Origin: Synchiropus splendidus
Taxonomy: Eukaryota; Chordata; Actinopteri; Syngnathiformes; Callionymidae
NCBI RefSeq assembly: GCF_027744825.2
Contig: NC_071340.1
Span: forward strand, 689,501 to 753,500
Direction: 5' to 3'
DNA length: 64,000 nucleotides
Shown: positions 11,469-24,600 of the stretch, in pieces
Layout of the letters: each line of letters opens with the position of its first letter
How positions within the stretch are numbered: position 1 is the stretch's first letter
The notes under the pieces: model-generated
The model's database searches: none
What the model was told of the DNA's origin: nothing
What the model saw: only the letters and a program-made list of their open reading frames with translations
Program-made: the position numbers and the translations under genes

Positions 11469-13536
11469 CATCAAATCTAAACTGTCTGAAGTGTTTTTCC
11501 AAAGTTATTAACACTTTTATGTTTGGCGTTCCGAAACCCACCTTATCTCAGGCTGAAAAGCGTTTTTGTGCATTGTGCCATAACTTTTCAGGGAAGCTTC
11601 AGAACATGAAATTTTAACCTCCCACTATAGCAGAAAGGGTCTTTCTAGTAGTTGCACATCAAATCTAAACTGTCTGAAGTGTTTTTCCAAAGTTATCAAC
11701 ACTTTTATGTTTGGCGTTCCGAAACCCACCTTATCTCAGGCTGAAAAGCGTTTTTGTGCATTGTGCCATAACTTTTCAGGGAAGCTTCAGAACATGAAAT
11801 TTTAATCTCCCACTATAGCAGAAAGGGTCTTTCTAGTAGTTGCACATCAAATCTAAGCTGTCTGAAGTGTTTTTCAAAAGTTATCAACACTTTTATGTTT
11901 GGCGTTCCGAAACCCACCTTATCTCAGGCTGAAAAGCGTTTTTGTGCATTGTGCCATAACTTTTCAGGAAAGCTTCAGAACATGAAATTTTAACCTCCCA
12001 CTATAGCAGAAAGGGTCTTTCTAGTAGTTGCACATCAAATCTAAACTGTCTGAAGTGTTTTTCCAAAGTTATCAACACTTTTATGTTTGGAGTTCCGAAA
12101 CCCACCTTATCTCAGGCTGAAAAGCGTTTTTACGCATTGTGCCATAACTTTTCAGGGAAGCTTCAGAACATGAAATTTTAACCTCCCACTATAGCAGAAA
12201 GGGTCTTTCTAGTAGGTGCACATCAAATCTAAGCTCTCTGAAGTGTTTTTCGAAAGTTATCAACACTTTTATGTTTGGCGTTCCGAAACCCACCTTATCT
12301 CAGGCTGAAAAGCGTTTTTGTGCATTGTGACATAACTTTTCAGGAAAGCTTCAGAACATGAAATTTTAACCTCCCACTATAGCAGAAAGTGTCTTTCTAG
12401 TAGTTGCACATCAAATCTAAACTGTCTGAAGTGTTTTTCCAAAGTTATCAACACTTTTATGTTGGGCGTTCCGAAACCCACCTTATCTCAGGCTGAAAAG
12501 CGTTTTTGTGCATTGTGCCATAACTTTTCAGGAAAGCTTCAGAACATGAAATTTTAACCTCCCACTATAGCAGAAAGGGTCTTTCTAGTAGTTGCACATC
12601 AAATCTAAACTGTCTGAAGTGTTTTTCCAAAGTTATTAACACTTTTATGTTTGGCGTTCCGAAACCCACCTTATCTCAGGCTGAAAAGCGTTTTTGTGCA
12701 TTGTGCCATAACTTTTCAGGGAAGCTTCAGAACATGAAATTTTAACCTCCCACTATAGCAGAAAGGGTCTTTCTAGTAGTTGCACATCAAATCTAAACTG
12801 TCTGAAGTGTTTTTCCAAAGTTATCAACACTTTTATGTTTGGCGTTCCGAAACCCACCTTATCTCAGGCTGAAAAGCGTTTTTGTGCATTGTGCCATAAC
12901 TTTTCAGGGAAGCTTCAGAACATGAAATTTTAATCTCCCACTATAGCAGAAAGGGTCTTTCTAGTAGTTGCACATCAAATCTAAGCTGTCTGAAGTGTTT
13001 TTCAAAAGTTATCAACACTTTTATGTTTGGCGTTCCGAAACCCACCTTATCTCAGGCTGAAAAGCGTTTTTGTGCATTGTGCCATAACTTTTCAGGAAAG
13101 CTTCAGAACATGAAATTTTAACCTCCCACTATAGCAGAAAGGGTCTTTCTAGTAGTTGCACATCAAATCTAAACTGTCTGAAGTGTTTTTCCAAAGTTAT
13201 CAACACTTTTATGTTTGGAGTTCCGAAACCCACCTTATCTCAGGCTGAAAAGCGTTTTTACGCATTGTGCCATAACTTTTCAGGGAAGCTTCAGAACATG
13301 AAATTTTAACCTCCCACTATAGCAGAAAGGGTCTTTCTAGTAGGTGCACATCAAATCTAAGCTCTCTGAAGTGTTTTTCGAAAGTTATCAACACTTTTAT
13401 GTTTGGCGTTCCGAAACCCACCTTATCTCAGGCTGAAAAGCGTTTTTGTGCATTGTGCCATAACTTTTCAGGAAAGCTTCAGAACATGAAATTTTAACCT
13501 CCCACTATAGCAGAAAGGGTCTTTCTAGTAGTTGCA
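11469..13536. repeat. Six-monomer HOR unit followed by a five-monomer form
   Basis: 11469-12596 reads E A B C d F and 12597-13536 reads E A B C d without F. Both A monomers carry TTTTAATCTCCC in place of TTTTAACCTCCC, both C monomers carry GGAG, and the F monomer carries TGGGCG. These matching private changes show that the two units are tandem copies of one ancestor. In copy 2 of the large block the second unit still has its F monomer (34593), so F was probably lost here or gained there. Confidence 0.83.
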
Positions 13537-15228
13537 CATCAAATCTAAACTGTCTGAAGTGTTTTTCCAAAGTTATCAACACTTTTATGTTTGGCGTTCC
13601 GAAACCCACCTTATCTCAGGCTGAAAAGCGTTTTTACGCATTGTGCCATAACTTTTCAGGGAAGCTTCAGAACATGAAATTTTAACCTCCCACTATAGCA
13701 GAAAGGGTCTTTCTAGTAGGTGCACATCAAATCTAAGCTCTCTGAAGTGTTTTTCGAAAGTTATCAACACTTTTATGTTTGGCGTTCCGAAACCCACCTT
13801 ATCTCAGGCTGAAAAGCGTTTTTGTGCATTGTGCCATAACTTTTCAGGGAAGCTTCAGAACATGAAATTTTAACCTCCCACTATAGCAGAAAGGGTCTTT
13901 CTAGTAGTTGCACATCAAATCTAAACTGTCTGAAGTGTTTTTCCAAAGTTATTAACACTTTTATGTTTGGCGTTCCGAAACCCACCTTATCTCAGGCTGA
14001 AAAGCGTTTTTGTGCATTGTGCCATAACTTTTCAGGGAAGCTTCAGAACATGAAATTTTAACCTCCCACTATAGTAGAAAGGGTCTTTCTAGTAGTTGCA
14101 CATCAAATCTAAACTGTCTGAAGTGTTTTTCCAAAGTTATTAACACTTTTATGTTTGGAGTTCCGAAACCCACCTTATCTCAGGCTGAAAAGCGTTTTTA
14201 CGCATTGTGCCATAACTTTTCAGGGAAGCTTCAGAACATGAAATTTTAACCTCCCACTATAGCAGAAAGGGTCTTTCTAGTAGGTGCACATCAAATCTAA
14301 GCTCTCTGAAGTGTTTTTCGAAAGTTATCAACACTTTTATGTTTGGCGTTCCGAAACCCACCTTATCTCAGGCTGAAAAGCGTTTTTGTGCATTGTGCCA
14401 TAACTTTTCAGGAAAGCTTCAGAACATGAAATTTTAACCTCCCACTATAGCAGAAAGGGTCTTTCTAGTAGTTGCACATCAAATCTAAACTGTCTGAAGT
14501 GTTTTTCCAAAGTTATCAACACTTTTATGTTTGGCGTTCCGAAACCCACCTTATCTCAGCCTGAAAAGCGTTTTTGTGCATTGTGCCATAACTTTTCAGG
14601 GAAGCTTCAGAACATGAAATTTTAACCTCCCACTGTAGCAGAAAGGGTCTTTCTAGTAGTTGCACATCAAATCTAAGCTGTCTGAAGTGTTTTTCAAAAG
14701 TTATCAACACTTTTATGTTTGGCGTTCCGAAACCCACCTTATCTCAGGCTGAAAAGCGTTTTTGTGCATTGTGCCATAACTTTTCAGGAAAGCTTCAGAA
14801 CATGAAATTTTAACCTCCCACTATAGCAGAAAGGGTCTTTCTAGTAGTTGCACATCAAATCTAAACTGTCTGAAGTGTTTTTCCAAAGTTATCAACACTT
14901 TTATGTTTGGCGTTCCGAAACCCACCTTATCTCAGGCTGAAAAGCGTTTTTGTGCATTGTGCCATAACTTTTCAGGAAAGCTTCAGAACATGAAATTTTA
15001 ACCTCCCACTATAGCAGAAAGGGTCTTTCTAGTAGTTGCACATCAAATCTAAGCTCTCTGAAGTGTTTTTCCAAAGTTATCAACACTTTTATGTTTGGCG
15101 TTCCGAAACCCACCTTATCTCAGGCTGAAAAGCGTTTTTGTGCATTGTGCCATAACTTTTCAGGAAAGCTTCAGAACATGAAATTTTAACCTCCCACTAT
15201 AGCAGAAAGGGTCTTTCTAGTAGTTGCA
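13537..15228. repeat. Satellite, rearranged junction segment (9 monomers)
   Basis: The class order is C D E C d A B F d. The stretch 14101-14852 (C with T41 and GGAG, then d, then A with CAGCCTG and CACTGTA, then B) matches 39481-40232 in the 17-monomer block family, so this spacer links the left and right halves of the window. The E monomer at 13913 ends in TAGTAGA, the signature that marks the B monomer before the same C in the block family. Confidence 0.8.
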
Positions 15229-18048
15229 CATCAAATCTAAACTGTCTGAAGTGTTTTTCAAAAGTTATCAACACTTTTATGTTTGGCGTTCCGAAACCCA
15301 CCTTATCTCAGGCTGAAAAGCGTTTTTACGCATTGTGCCATAACTTTTCAGGGAAGCTTCAGAACATGAAATTTTAACCTCCCACTATAGCAGAAAGGGT
15401 CTTTCTAGTAGGTGCACATCAAATCTAAGCTCTCTGAAGTGTTTTTCGAAAGTTATCAACACTTTTATGTTTGGCGTTCCGAAACCCACCTTATCTCAGG
15501 CTGAAAAGCGTTTTTGTGCATTGTGCCATAACTTTTCAGGGAAGCTTCAGAACATGAAATTTTAACCTCCCACTATAGCAGAAACGGTCTTTCTAGTAGG
15601 TGCACATCAAATCTAAGCTCTCTGAAGTGTTTTTCGAAAGTTATCAACACTTTTATGTTTGGCGTTCCGAAACCCACCTTATCTCAGGCTGAAAAGCGTT
15701 TTTGTGCATTGTGCCATAACTTTTCAGGGAAGCTTCAGAACATGAAATTTTAACCTCCCACTATAGCAGAAAGGGTCTTTCTAGTAGTTGCACATCAAAT
15801 CTAAACTGTCTGAAGTGTTTTTCCAAAGTTATCAACACTTTTATGTTTGGCGTTCCGAAACCCACCTTATCTCAGGCTGAAAAGCGTTTTTGTGCATTGT
15901 GCCATAACTTTTCAGGGAAGCTTCAGAACATGAAATTTTAACCTCCCACTATAGCAGAAAGGGTCTTTCTAGTAGTTGCACATCAAATCTAAGCTGTCTG
16001 AAGTGTTTTTCAAAAGTTATCAACACTTTTATGTTTGGCGTTCCGAAACCCACCTTATCTCAGGCTGAAAAGCGTTTTTGTGCATTGTGCCATAACTTTT
16101 CAGGAAAGCTTCAGAACATGAAATTTTAACCTCCCACTATAGCAGAAAGGGTCTTTCTAGTAGTTGCACATCAAATCTAAACTGTCTGAAGTGTTTTTCC
16201 AAAGTTATCAACACTTTTATGTTTGGCGTTCCGAAACCCACCTTATCTCAGGCTGAAAAGCGTTTTTACGCATTGTGCCATAACTTTTCAGGGAAGCTTC
16301 AGAACATGAAATTTTAACCTCCCACTATAGCAGAAAGGGTCTTTCTAGTAGGTGCACATTAAATCTAAGCTCTCTGAAGTGTTTTTCGAAAGTTATCAAC
16401 ACTTTTATGTTTGGCGTTCCGAAACCCACCTTATCTCAGGCTGAAAAGCGTTTTTGTGCATTGTGCCATAACTTTTCAGGAAAGCTTCAGAACATGAAAT
16501 TTTAACCTCCCACTATAGCAGAAAGGGTCTTTCTAGTAGTTGCACATCAAATCTAAACTGTCTGAAGTGTTTTTCAAAAGTTATCAACACTTTTATGTTT
16601 GGCGTTCCGAAACCCACCTTATCTCAGGCTGAAAAGCGTTTTTACGCATTGTGCCATAACTTTTCAGGGAAGCTTCAGAACATGAAATTTTAACCTCCCA
16701 CTATAGCAGAAAGGGTCTTTCTAGTAGGTGCACATCAAATCTAAGCTCTCTGAAGTGTTTTTCGAAAGTTATCAACACTTTTATGTTTGGCGTTCCGAAA
16801 CCCACCTTATCTCAGGCTGAAAAGCGTTTTTGTGCATTGTGCCATAACTTTTCAGGGAAGCTTCAGAACATGAAATTTTAACCTCCCACTATAGCAGAAA
16901 GGGTCTTTCTAGTAGGTGCACATCAAATCTAAGCTCTCTGAAGTGTTTTTCGAAAGTTATCAACACTTTTATGTTTGGCGTTCCGAAACCCACCTTATCT
17001 CAGGCTGAAAAGCGTTTTTGTGCATTGTGCCATAACTTTTCAGGGAAGCTTCAGAACATGAAATTTTAACCTCCCACTATAGCAGAAAGGGTCTTTCTAG
17101 TAGTTGCACATCAAATCTAAACTGTCTGAAGTGTTTTTCCAAAGTTATCAACACTTTTATGTTTGGCGTTCCGAAACCCACCTTATCTCAGGCTGAAAAG
17201 CGTTTTTGTGCATTGTGCCATAACTTTTCAGGGAAGCTTCAGAACATGAAATTTTAACCTCCCACTATAGCAGAAAGGGTCTTTCTAGTAGTTGCACATC
17301 AAATCTAAACTGTCTGAAGTGTTTTTCCAAAGTTATCAACACTTTTATGTTTGGCGTTCCGAAACCCACCTTATCTCAGGCTGAAAAGCGTTTTTGTGCA
17401 TTGTGCCATAACTTTTCAGGGAAGCTTCAGAACATGAAATTTTAACCTCCCACTATAGCAGAAAGGGTCTTTCTAGTAGTTGCACATCAAATCTAAGCTG
17501 TCTGAAGTGTTTTTCAAAAGTTATCAACACTTTTATGTTTGGCGTTCCGAAACCCACCTTATCTCAGGCTGAAAAGCGTTTTTGTGCATTGTGCCATAAC
17601 TTTTCAGGAAAGCTTCAGAACATGAAATTTTAACCTCCCACTATAGCAGAAAGGGTCTTTCTAGTAGTTGCACATCAAATCTAAACTGTCTGAAGTGTTT
17701 TTCCAAAGTTATCAACACTTTTATGTTTGGCGTTCCGAAACCCACCTTATCTCAGGCTGAAAAGCGTTTTTACGCATTGTGCCATAACTTTTCAGGGAAG
17801 CTTCAGAACATGAAATTTTAACCTCCCACTATAGCAGAAAGGGTCTTTCTAGTAGGTGCACATTAAATCTAAGCTCTCTGAAGTGTTTTTCGAAAGTTAT
17901 CAACACTTTTATGTTTGGCGTTCCGAAACCCACCTTATCTCAGGCTGAAAAGCGTTTTTGTGCATTGTGCCATAACTTTTCAGGAAAGCTTCAGAACATG
18001 AAATTTTAACCTCCCACTATAGCAGAAAGGGTCTTTCTAGTAGTTGCA
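15229..18048. repeat. Tandem duplication of a 7/8-monomer unit
   Basis: 15229-16544 reads C D D A B C d and 16545-18048 reads C D D A A B C d. In both, the first monomer is a hybrid (A13 with A32, then AC at 100-101) and the last begins with the rare CATTAAATC (16357 and 17861). The second unit has one extra A monomer (17109 or 17297). Shared rare variants at both ends point to a recent unequal exchange. Confidence 0.85.
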
Positions 18049-21000
18049 CATCAAATCTAAACTGTCTGAAGTGTTTTTCCAAAGTTATCAACACTTTTAT
18101 GTTTGGCGTTCCGAAACCCACCTTATCTCAGGCTGAAAAGCGTTTTTGTGCATTGTGCCATAACTTTTCAGGGAAGCTTCAGAACATGAAATTTTAACCT
18201 CCCACTATAGCAGAAAGGGTCTTTCTAGTAGTTGCACATCAAATCTAAGCTGTCTGAAGTGTTTTTCAAAAGTTATCAACACTTTTATGTTTGGCGTTCC
18301 GAAACCCACCTTATCTCAGGCTGAAAAGCGTTTTTGTGCATTGTGCCATAACTTTTCAGGAAAGCTTCAGAACATGAAATTTTAACCTCCCACTATAGCA
18401 GAAAGGGTCTTTCTAGTAGTTGCACATCAAATCTAAATTGTCTGAAGTGTTTTTCCAAAGTTATCAACACTTTTATGTTTGGCGTTCCGAAACCCACCTT
18501 ATCTCAGGCTGAAAAGCGTTTTTACGCATTGTGCCATAACTTTTCAGGGAAGCTTCAGAACATAAAATTTTAACCTCCCACTATAGCAGAAAGGGTCTTT
18601 CTAGTAGGTGCGCATCAAATCTAAGCTCTCTGAAGTGTTTTTCGAAAGTTATCAACACTTTTATGTTTGGCGTTCCGAAACCCACCTTATCTCAGGCTGA
18701 AAAGCGTTTTTGTGCATTGTGCCATAACTTTTCAGGGAAGCTTCAGAACATGAAATTTTAACCTCCCACTATAGCAGAAAGGGTCTTTCTAGTAGTTGCA
18801 CATCAAATCTAAACTGTCTGAAGTGTTTTTCCAAAGTTATTAACACTTTTATGTTTGGCGTTCCGAAACCCACCTTATCTCAGGCTGAAAAGCGTTTTTG
18901 TGCATTGTGCCATAACTTTTCAGGGAAGCTTCAGAACATGAAATTTTAACCTCCCACTATAGCAGAAAGGGTCTTTCTAGTAGTTGCACATCAAATCTAA
19001 GCTGTCTGAAGTGTTTTTCAAAAGTTATCAACACTTTTATGTTTGGCGTTCCGAAACCCACCTTATCTCAGGCTGAAAAGCGTTTTTGTGCATTGTGCCA
19101 TAACTTTTCAGGAAAGCTTCAGAACATGAAATTTTAACCTCCCACTATAGCAGAAAGGGTCTTTCTAGTAGTTGCACATCAAATCTAAACTGTCTGAAGT
19201 GTTTTTCCAAAGTTATCAACACTTTTATGTTTGGAGTTCCGAAACCCACCTTATCTCAGGCTGAAAAGCGTTTTTACGCATTGTGCCATAACTTTTCAGG
19301 GAAGCTTCAGAACATGAAATTTTAACCTCCCACTATAGCAGAAAGGGTCTTTCTAGTAGGTGCACATCAAATCTAAGCTCTCTGAAGTGTTTTTCGAAAG
19401 TTATCAACACTTTTATGTTTGGCGTTCCGAAACCCACCTTATCTCAGGCTGAAAAGCGTTTTTGTGCATTGTGCCATAACTTTTCAGGAAAGCTTCAGAA
19501 CATGAAATTTAAACCTCCCACTATAGCAGAAAGTGTCTTTCTAGTAGTTGCACATCAAATCTAAACTGTCTGAAGTGTTTTTCCAAAGTTATCAACACTT
19601 TTATGTTTGGCGTTCCGAAACCCACCTTATCTCAGGCTGAAAAGCGTTTTTGTGCATTGTGCCATAACTTTTCAGGAAAGCTTCAGAACATGAAATTTTA
19701 ACCTCCCACTATAGCAGAAAGGGTCTTTCTAGTAGTTGCACATCAAATCTAAGCTCTCTGAAGTGTTTTTCGAAAGTTATCAACACTTTTATGTTTGGCG
19801 TTCCGAAACCCACCTTATCTCAGGCTGAAAAGCGTTTTTGTGCATTGTGCCATAACTTTTCAGGAAAGCTTCAGAACATGAAATTTTAACCTCCCACTAT
19901 AGCAGAAAGGGTCTTTCTAGTAGGTGCACATCAAATCTAAGCTCTCTGAAGTGTTTTTCGAAAGTTATCAACACTTTTATGTTTGGCGTTCCGAAACCCA
20001 CCTTATCTCAGGCTGAAAAGCGTTTTTGTGCATTGTGCCATAACTTTTCAGGAAAGCTTCAGAACATGAAATTTTAACCTCCCACTATAGCAGAAAGTGT
20101 CTTTCTAGTAGTTGCACATCAAATCTAAACTGTCTGAAGTGTTTTTCCAAAGTTATCAACACTTTTATGTTTGGCGTTCCGAAACCCACCTTATCTCAGG
20201 CTGAAAAGCGTTTTTGTGCATTGTGCCATAACTTTTCAGGAAAGCTTCAGAACATGAAATTTTAACCTCCCACTATAGCAGAAAGGGTCTTTCTAGTAGT
20301 TGCACATCAAATCTAAACTGTCTGAAGTGTTTTTCCAAAGTTATCAACACTTTTATGTTTGGCGTTCCGAAACCCACCTTATCTCAGGCTGAAAAGCGTT
20401 TTTGTGCATTGTGCCATAACTTTTCAGGGAAGCTTCAGAACATGAAATTTTAACCTCCCACTATAGCAGAAAGGGTCTTTCTAGTAGTTGCACATCAAAT
20501 CTAAACTGTCTGAAGTGTTTTTCCAAAGTTATCAACACTTTTATGTTTGGCCTTCCGAAACCCACCTTATCTCAGGCTGAAAAGCGTTTTTGTGCATTGT
20601 GCCATAACTTTTCAGGGAAGCTTCAGAACATGAAATTTTAACCTCCCACTATAGCAGAAAGGGTCTTTCTAGTAGTTGCACATCAAATGTAAGCTGTCTG
20701 AAGTGTTTTTCAAAAGTTATCAACACTTTTATGTTTGGCGTGCCGAAACCCACCTTATCTCAGGCTGAAAAGCGTTTTTGTGCATTGTGCCATAACTTTT
20801 CAGGAAAGCTTCAGAACATGAAATTTTAACCTCCCACTATAGCAGAAAGGGTCTTTCTAGTAGGTGCACATCAAATCTAAGCTCTCTGAAGTGTTTTTCG
20901 AAAGTTATCAACACTTTTATGTTTGGCGTTCCGAAACCCACCTTATCTCAGGCTGAAAAGCGTTTTTGTGCATTGTGCCATAACTTTTCAGGAAAGCTTC

Positions 21001-21620
21001 AGAACATGAAATTTTAACCTCCCACTATAGCAGAAAGGGTCTTTCTAGTAGTTGCACATCAAATCTAAACTGTCTGAAGTGTTTTTCCAAAGTTATCAAC
21101 ACTTTTATGTTTGGCGTTCCGAAACCCACCTTATCTCAGGCTGAAAAGCGTTTTTACGCATTGTGCCATAACTTTTCAGGGAAGCTTCAGAACATGAAAT
21201 TTTAACCTCCCACTATAGCAGAAAGGGTCTTTCTAGTAGGTGCACATCAAATCTAAGCTCTCTGAAGTGTTTTTCGAAAGTTATCAACACTTTTATGTTT
21301 GGCGTTCCGAAACCCACCTTATCTCAGGCTGAAAAGCGTTTTTGTGCATTGTGCCATAACTTTTCAGGGAAGCTTCAGAACATGAAATTTTAACCTCCCA
21401 CTATAGCAGAAAGGGTCTTTCTAGTAGTTGCACATCAAATCTAAGCTGTCTGAAGTGTTTTTCAAAAGTTATCAACACTTTTATGTTTGGCGTTCCGAAA
21501 CCCACCTTATCTCAGGCTGAAAAGCGTTTTTGTGCATTGTGCCATAACTTTTCAGGAAAGCTTCAGAACATGAAATTTTAACCTCCCACTATAGCAGAAA
21601 GGGTTTTTCTAGTAGTTGCA
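18049..21620. repeat. Satellite segment between the two large blocks (19 monomers)
   Basis: The class order is A B C D E B C d F d d F A A B d C D B. The pair 20493-20868 (A with GGCCTTCC, then B with AAATGTAAG and CGTGCCG) matches 7333-7708 and 28765-29140. E B C d F at 18801-19740 is a six-monomer unit lacking its A. The C monomer at 18425 has AAATTG and CATAAAATTTT, and the next monomer is preceded by GTGCGC, all private changes. Confidence 0.8.
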
Positions 21621-24600
21621 CATCAAATCTAAACTGTCTGAAGTGTTTTTCCAAAGTTATCAACACTTTTATGTTTGGCGTTCCGAAACCCACCTTATCT
21701 CAGGCTGAAAAGCGTTTTTGTGCATTGTGCCATAACTTTTCAGGGAAGCTTCAGAACATGAAATTTTAACCTCCCACTATAGCAGAAAGGGTCTTTCTAG
21801 TAGTTGCACATCAAATCTAAGCTGTCTGAAGTGTTTTTCAAAAGTTATCAACACTTTTATGTTTGGCGTTCCGAAACCCACATTATCTCAGGCTGAAAAG
21901 CGTTTTTGTGCATTGTGCCATAACTTTTCAGGAAAGCTTCAGAACATGAAATTTTAACCTCCCACTATAGCAGAAAGGGTCTTTCTAGTAGTTGCACATC
22001 AAATCTAAACTGTCTGAAGTGTTTTTCCAAAGTTATCAACACTTTTATGTTTGGCGTTCCGAAACCCACCTTATCTCAGGCTGAAAAGCGTTTTTACGCA
22101 TTGTGCCATAACTTTTCAGGGAAGCTTCAGAACATGAAATTTTAACCTCCCACAATAGCAAAAAGGGTCTTTCTAGTAGGTGCACATCAAATCTAAGCTC
22201 TCTGAAGTGTTTTTCGAAAGTTATCAACACTTTTGTGTTTGGCGTTCCGACACCCACCTTATCTCAGGCTGAAAAGCGTTTTTGTGCATTGTGCCATAAC
22301 TTTTCAGGGAAGCTTCAGAACATGAAATTTTAACCTCCCACTATAGCAGAAAGGGTCTTTCTAGTAGTTGCACATCAAATCTAAACTGTCTGAAGTGTTT
22401 TTCCAAAGTTATCAACACTTTTATGTTTGGCGTTCCGAAACCCACCTTATCTCAGGCTGAAAAGCGTTTTTGTGCATTGTGCCATAACTTTTCAGGGAAG
22501 CTTCAGAACATGAAATTTTAACCTCCCACTATAGCAGAAAGGGTCTTTCTAGTAGTTGCACATCAAATCTAAGCTGTCTGAAGTGTCTTTCAAAAGTTAT
22601 CAACACTTTTATGTTTGGCGTTCCGAAACCCACCTTATCTCAGGCTGAAAAGCGTTTTTGTGCATTGTGCCATAACTTTTCAGGAAAGCTTCAGAACATG
22701 AAATTTTAACCTCCCACTATAGCAGAAAGGGTCTTTCTAGTAGTTGCACATCAAATCTAAACTGTCTGAAGTGTTTTTCCAAAGTTATCAACACTTTTAT
22801 GTTTGGCGTTCCGAAACCCACCTTATCTCAGGCTGAAAAGCGTTTTTACGCATTGTGCCATAACTTTTCAGGGAAGCTTCAGAACATGAAATTTTAACCT
22901 CCCACTATAGCAGAAAGGGTCTTTCTAGTAGTTGCACATCAAATCTAAGCTGTCTGAAGTGTTTTTCAAAGGTTATCAACACTTTTATGTTTGGCGTTCC
23001 GAAACCCACCTTATCTCAGGCTGAAAAGCGTTTTTGTGCATTGTGCCATAACTTTTCAGGAAAGCTTCAGAACATGAAATTTTAACCTCCCACTATAGCA
23101 GAAAGGGTCTTTCTAGTAGTTGCACATCAAATCTAAACTGTCTGAAGTGTTTTTCCAAAGTTATCAACACTTTTATGTTTGGCGTTCCGAAACCCACCTT
23201 ATCTCAGGCTGAAAAGCGTTTTTACGCATTGTGCCATAACTTTTCAGGGAAGCTTCAGAACATGAAATTTTAACCTCCCACTATAGCAGAAAGGGTCTTT
23301 CTAGTAGGTGCACATCAAATCTAAGCTCTCTGAAGTGTTTTTCGAAAGTTATCAACACTTTTATGTTTGGCGTTCCGAAACCCACCTTATCTCAGGCTGA
23401 AAAGCGTTTTTGTGCATTGTGCCATAACTTTTCAGGAAAGCTTCAGAACATGAAATTTTAACCTCCCACTATAGCAGAAAGTGTCTTTCTAGTAGTTGCA
23501 CATCAAATCTAAACTGTCTGAAGTGTTTTTCCAAAGTTATTAACACTTTTATGTTTGGCGTTCCGAAACCCACCTTATCTCAGGCTGAAAAACGTTTTTG
23601 TGCATTGTGCCATAACTTTTCAGGGAAGCTTCAGAACATGAAATTTTAACCTCCCACTATAGCAGAAAGGGTCTTTCTAGTAGTTGCACATCAAATCTAA
23701 ACTGTCTGAAGTGTTTTTCCAAAGTTATCAACACTTTTATGTTTGGCGTTCCGAAACCCACCTTATCTCAGGCTGAAAAGCGTTTTTGTGCATTGTGCCA
23801 TAACTTTTCAGGGAAGCTTCAGAACATGAAATTTTAACCTCCCACTATAGCAGAAAGGGTCTTTCTAGTAGTTGCACATCAAATCTAAGCTGTCTGAAGT
23901 GTCTTTCAAAAGTTATCAACACTTTTATGTTTGGCGTTCCGAAACCCACCTTATCTCAGGCTGAAAAGCGTTTTTGTGCATTGTGCCATAACTTTTCAGG
24001 AAAGCTTCAGAACATGAAATTTTAACCTCCCACTATAGCAGAAAGGGTCTTTCTAGTAGTTGCACATCAAATCTAAACTGTCTGAAGTGTTTTTCCAAAG
24101 TTATCAACACTTTTATGTTTGGCGTTCCGAAACCCACCTTATCTCAGGCTGAAAAGCGTTTTTACGCATTGTGCCATAACTTTTCAGGGAAGCTTCAGAA
24201 CATGAAATTTTAACCTCCCACTATAGCAGAAAGGGTCTTTCTAGTAGGTGCACATCAAATCTAAGCTCTCTGAAGTGTTTTTCGAAAGTTATCAACACTT
24301 TTATGTTTGGCGTTCCGAAACCCACCTTATCTCAGGCTGAAAAGCGTTTTTGTGCATTGTGCCATAACTTTTCAGGAAAGCTTCAGAACATGAAATTTTA
24401 ACCTCCCACTATAGCAGAAAGGGTCTTTCTAGTAGTTGCACATCAAATCTAAACTGTCTGAACTGTTTTTCCAAAGTTATCAACACTTTTATGTTTGGCG
24501 TTCCGAAACCCAACTTATCTCAGGCTGAAAAGCGTTTTTGTGCATTGTGCCATAACTTTTCAGGGAAGCTTCAGAACATGAAATTTTAACCTCCCACTAT

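Larger units (their letters stand above)
1..13536. repeat. Large duplicated block, copy 1 (72 monomers)
   Basis: Class order from base 1 is: A B C d E C D A B C B C d E A B C d A B C D E A B C d F d A D E A B C d A D A A B A B C D B B C d A B C D A A B F A B C D E A B C d F E A B C d. The same order and the same private substitutions recur at 21621-34592. Shared markers include CATTATC at 260, GACACCC near 1193, TGTCTTTC at 1528, CAAAGG near 1911, CAACTTATC near 3455, CACCATA near 4667, ATTATGCC near 5369, AAATGTAAG at 7525 and TGGGCG in the monomer at 12409. Relative to copy 2 it has three extra monomers (565-1128), lacks two near 5641, and has two extra (9589-9964). The left end of the block may lie outside the window. 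Confidence 0.9.
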
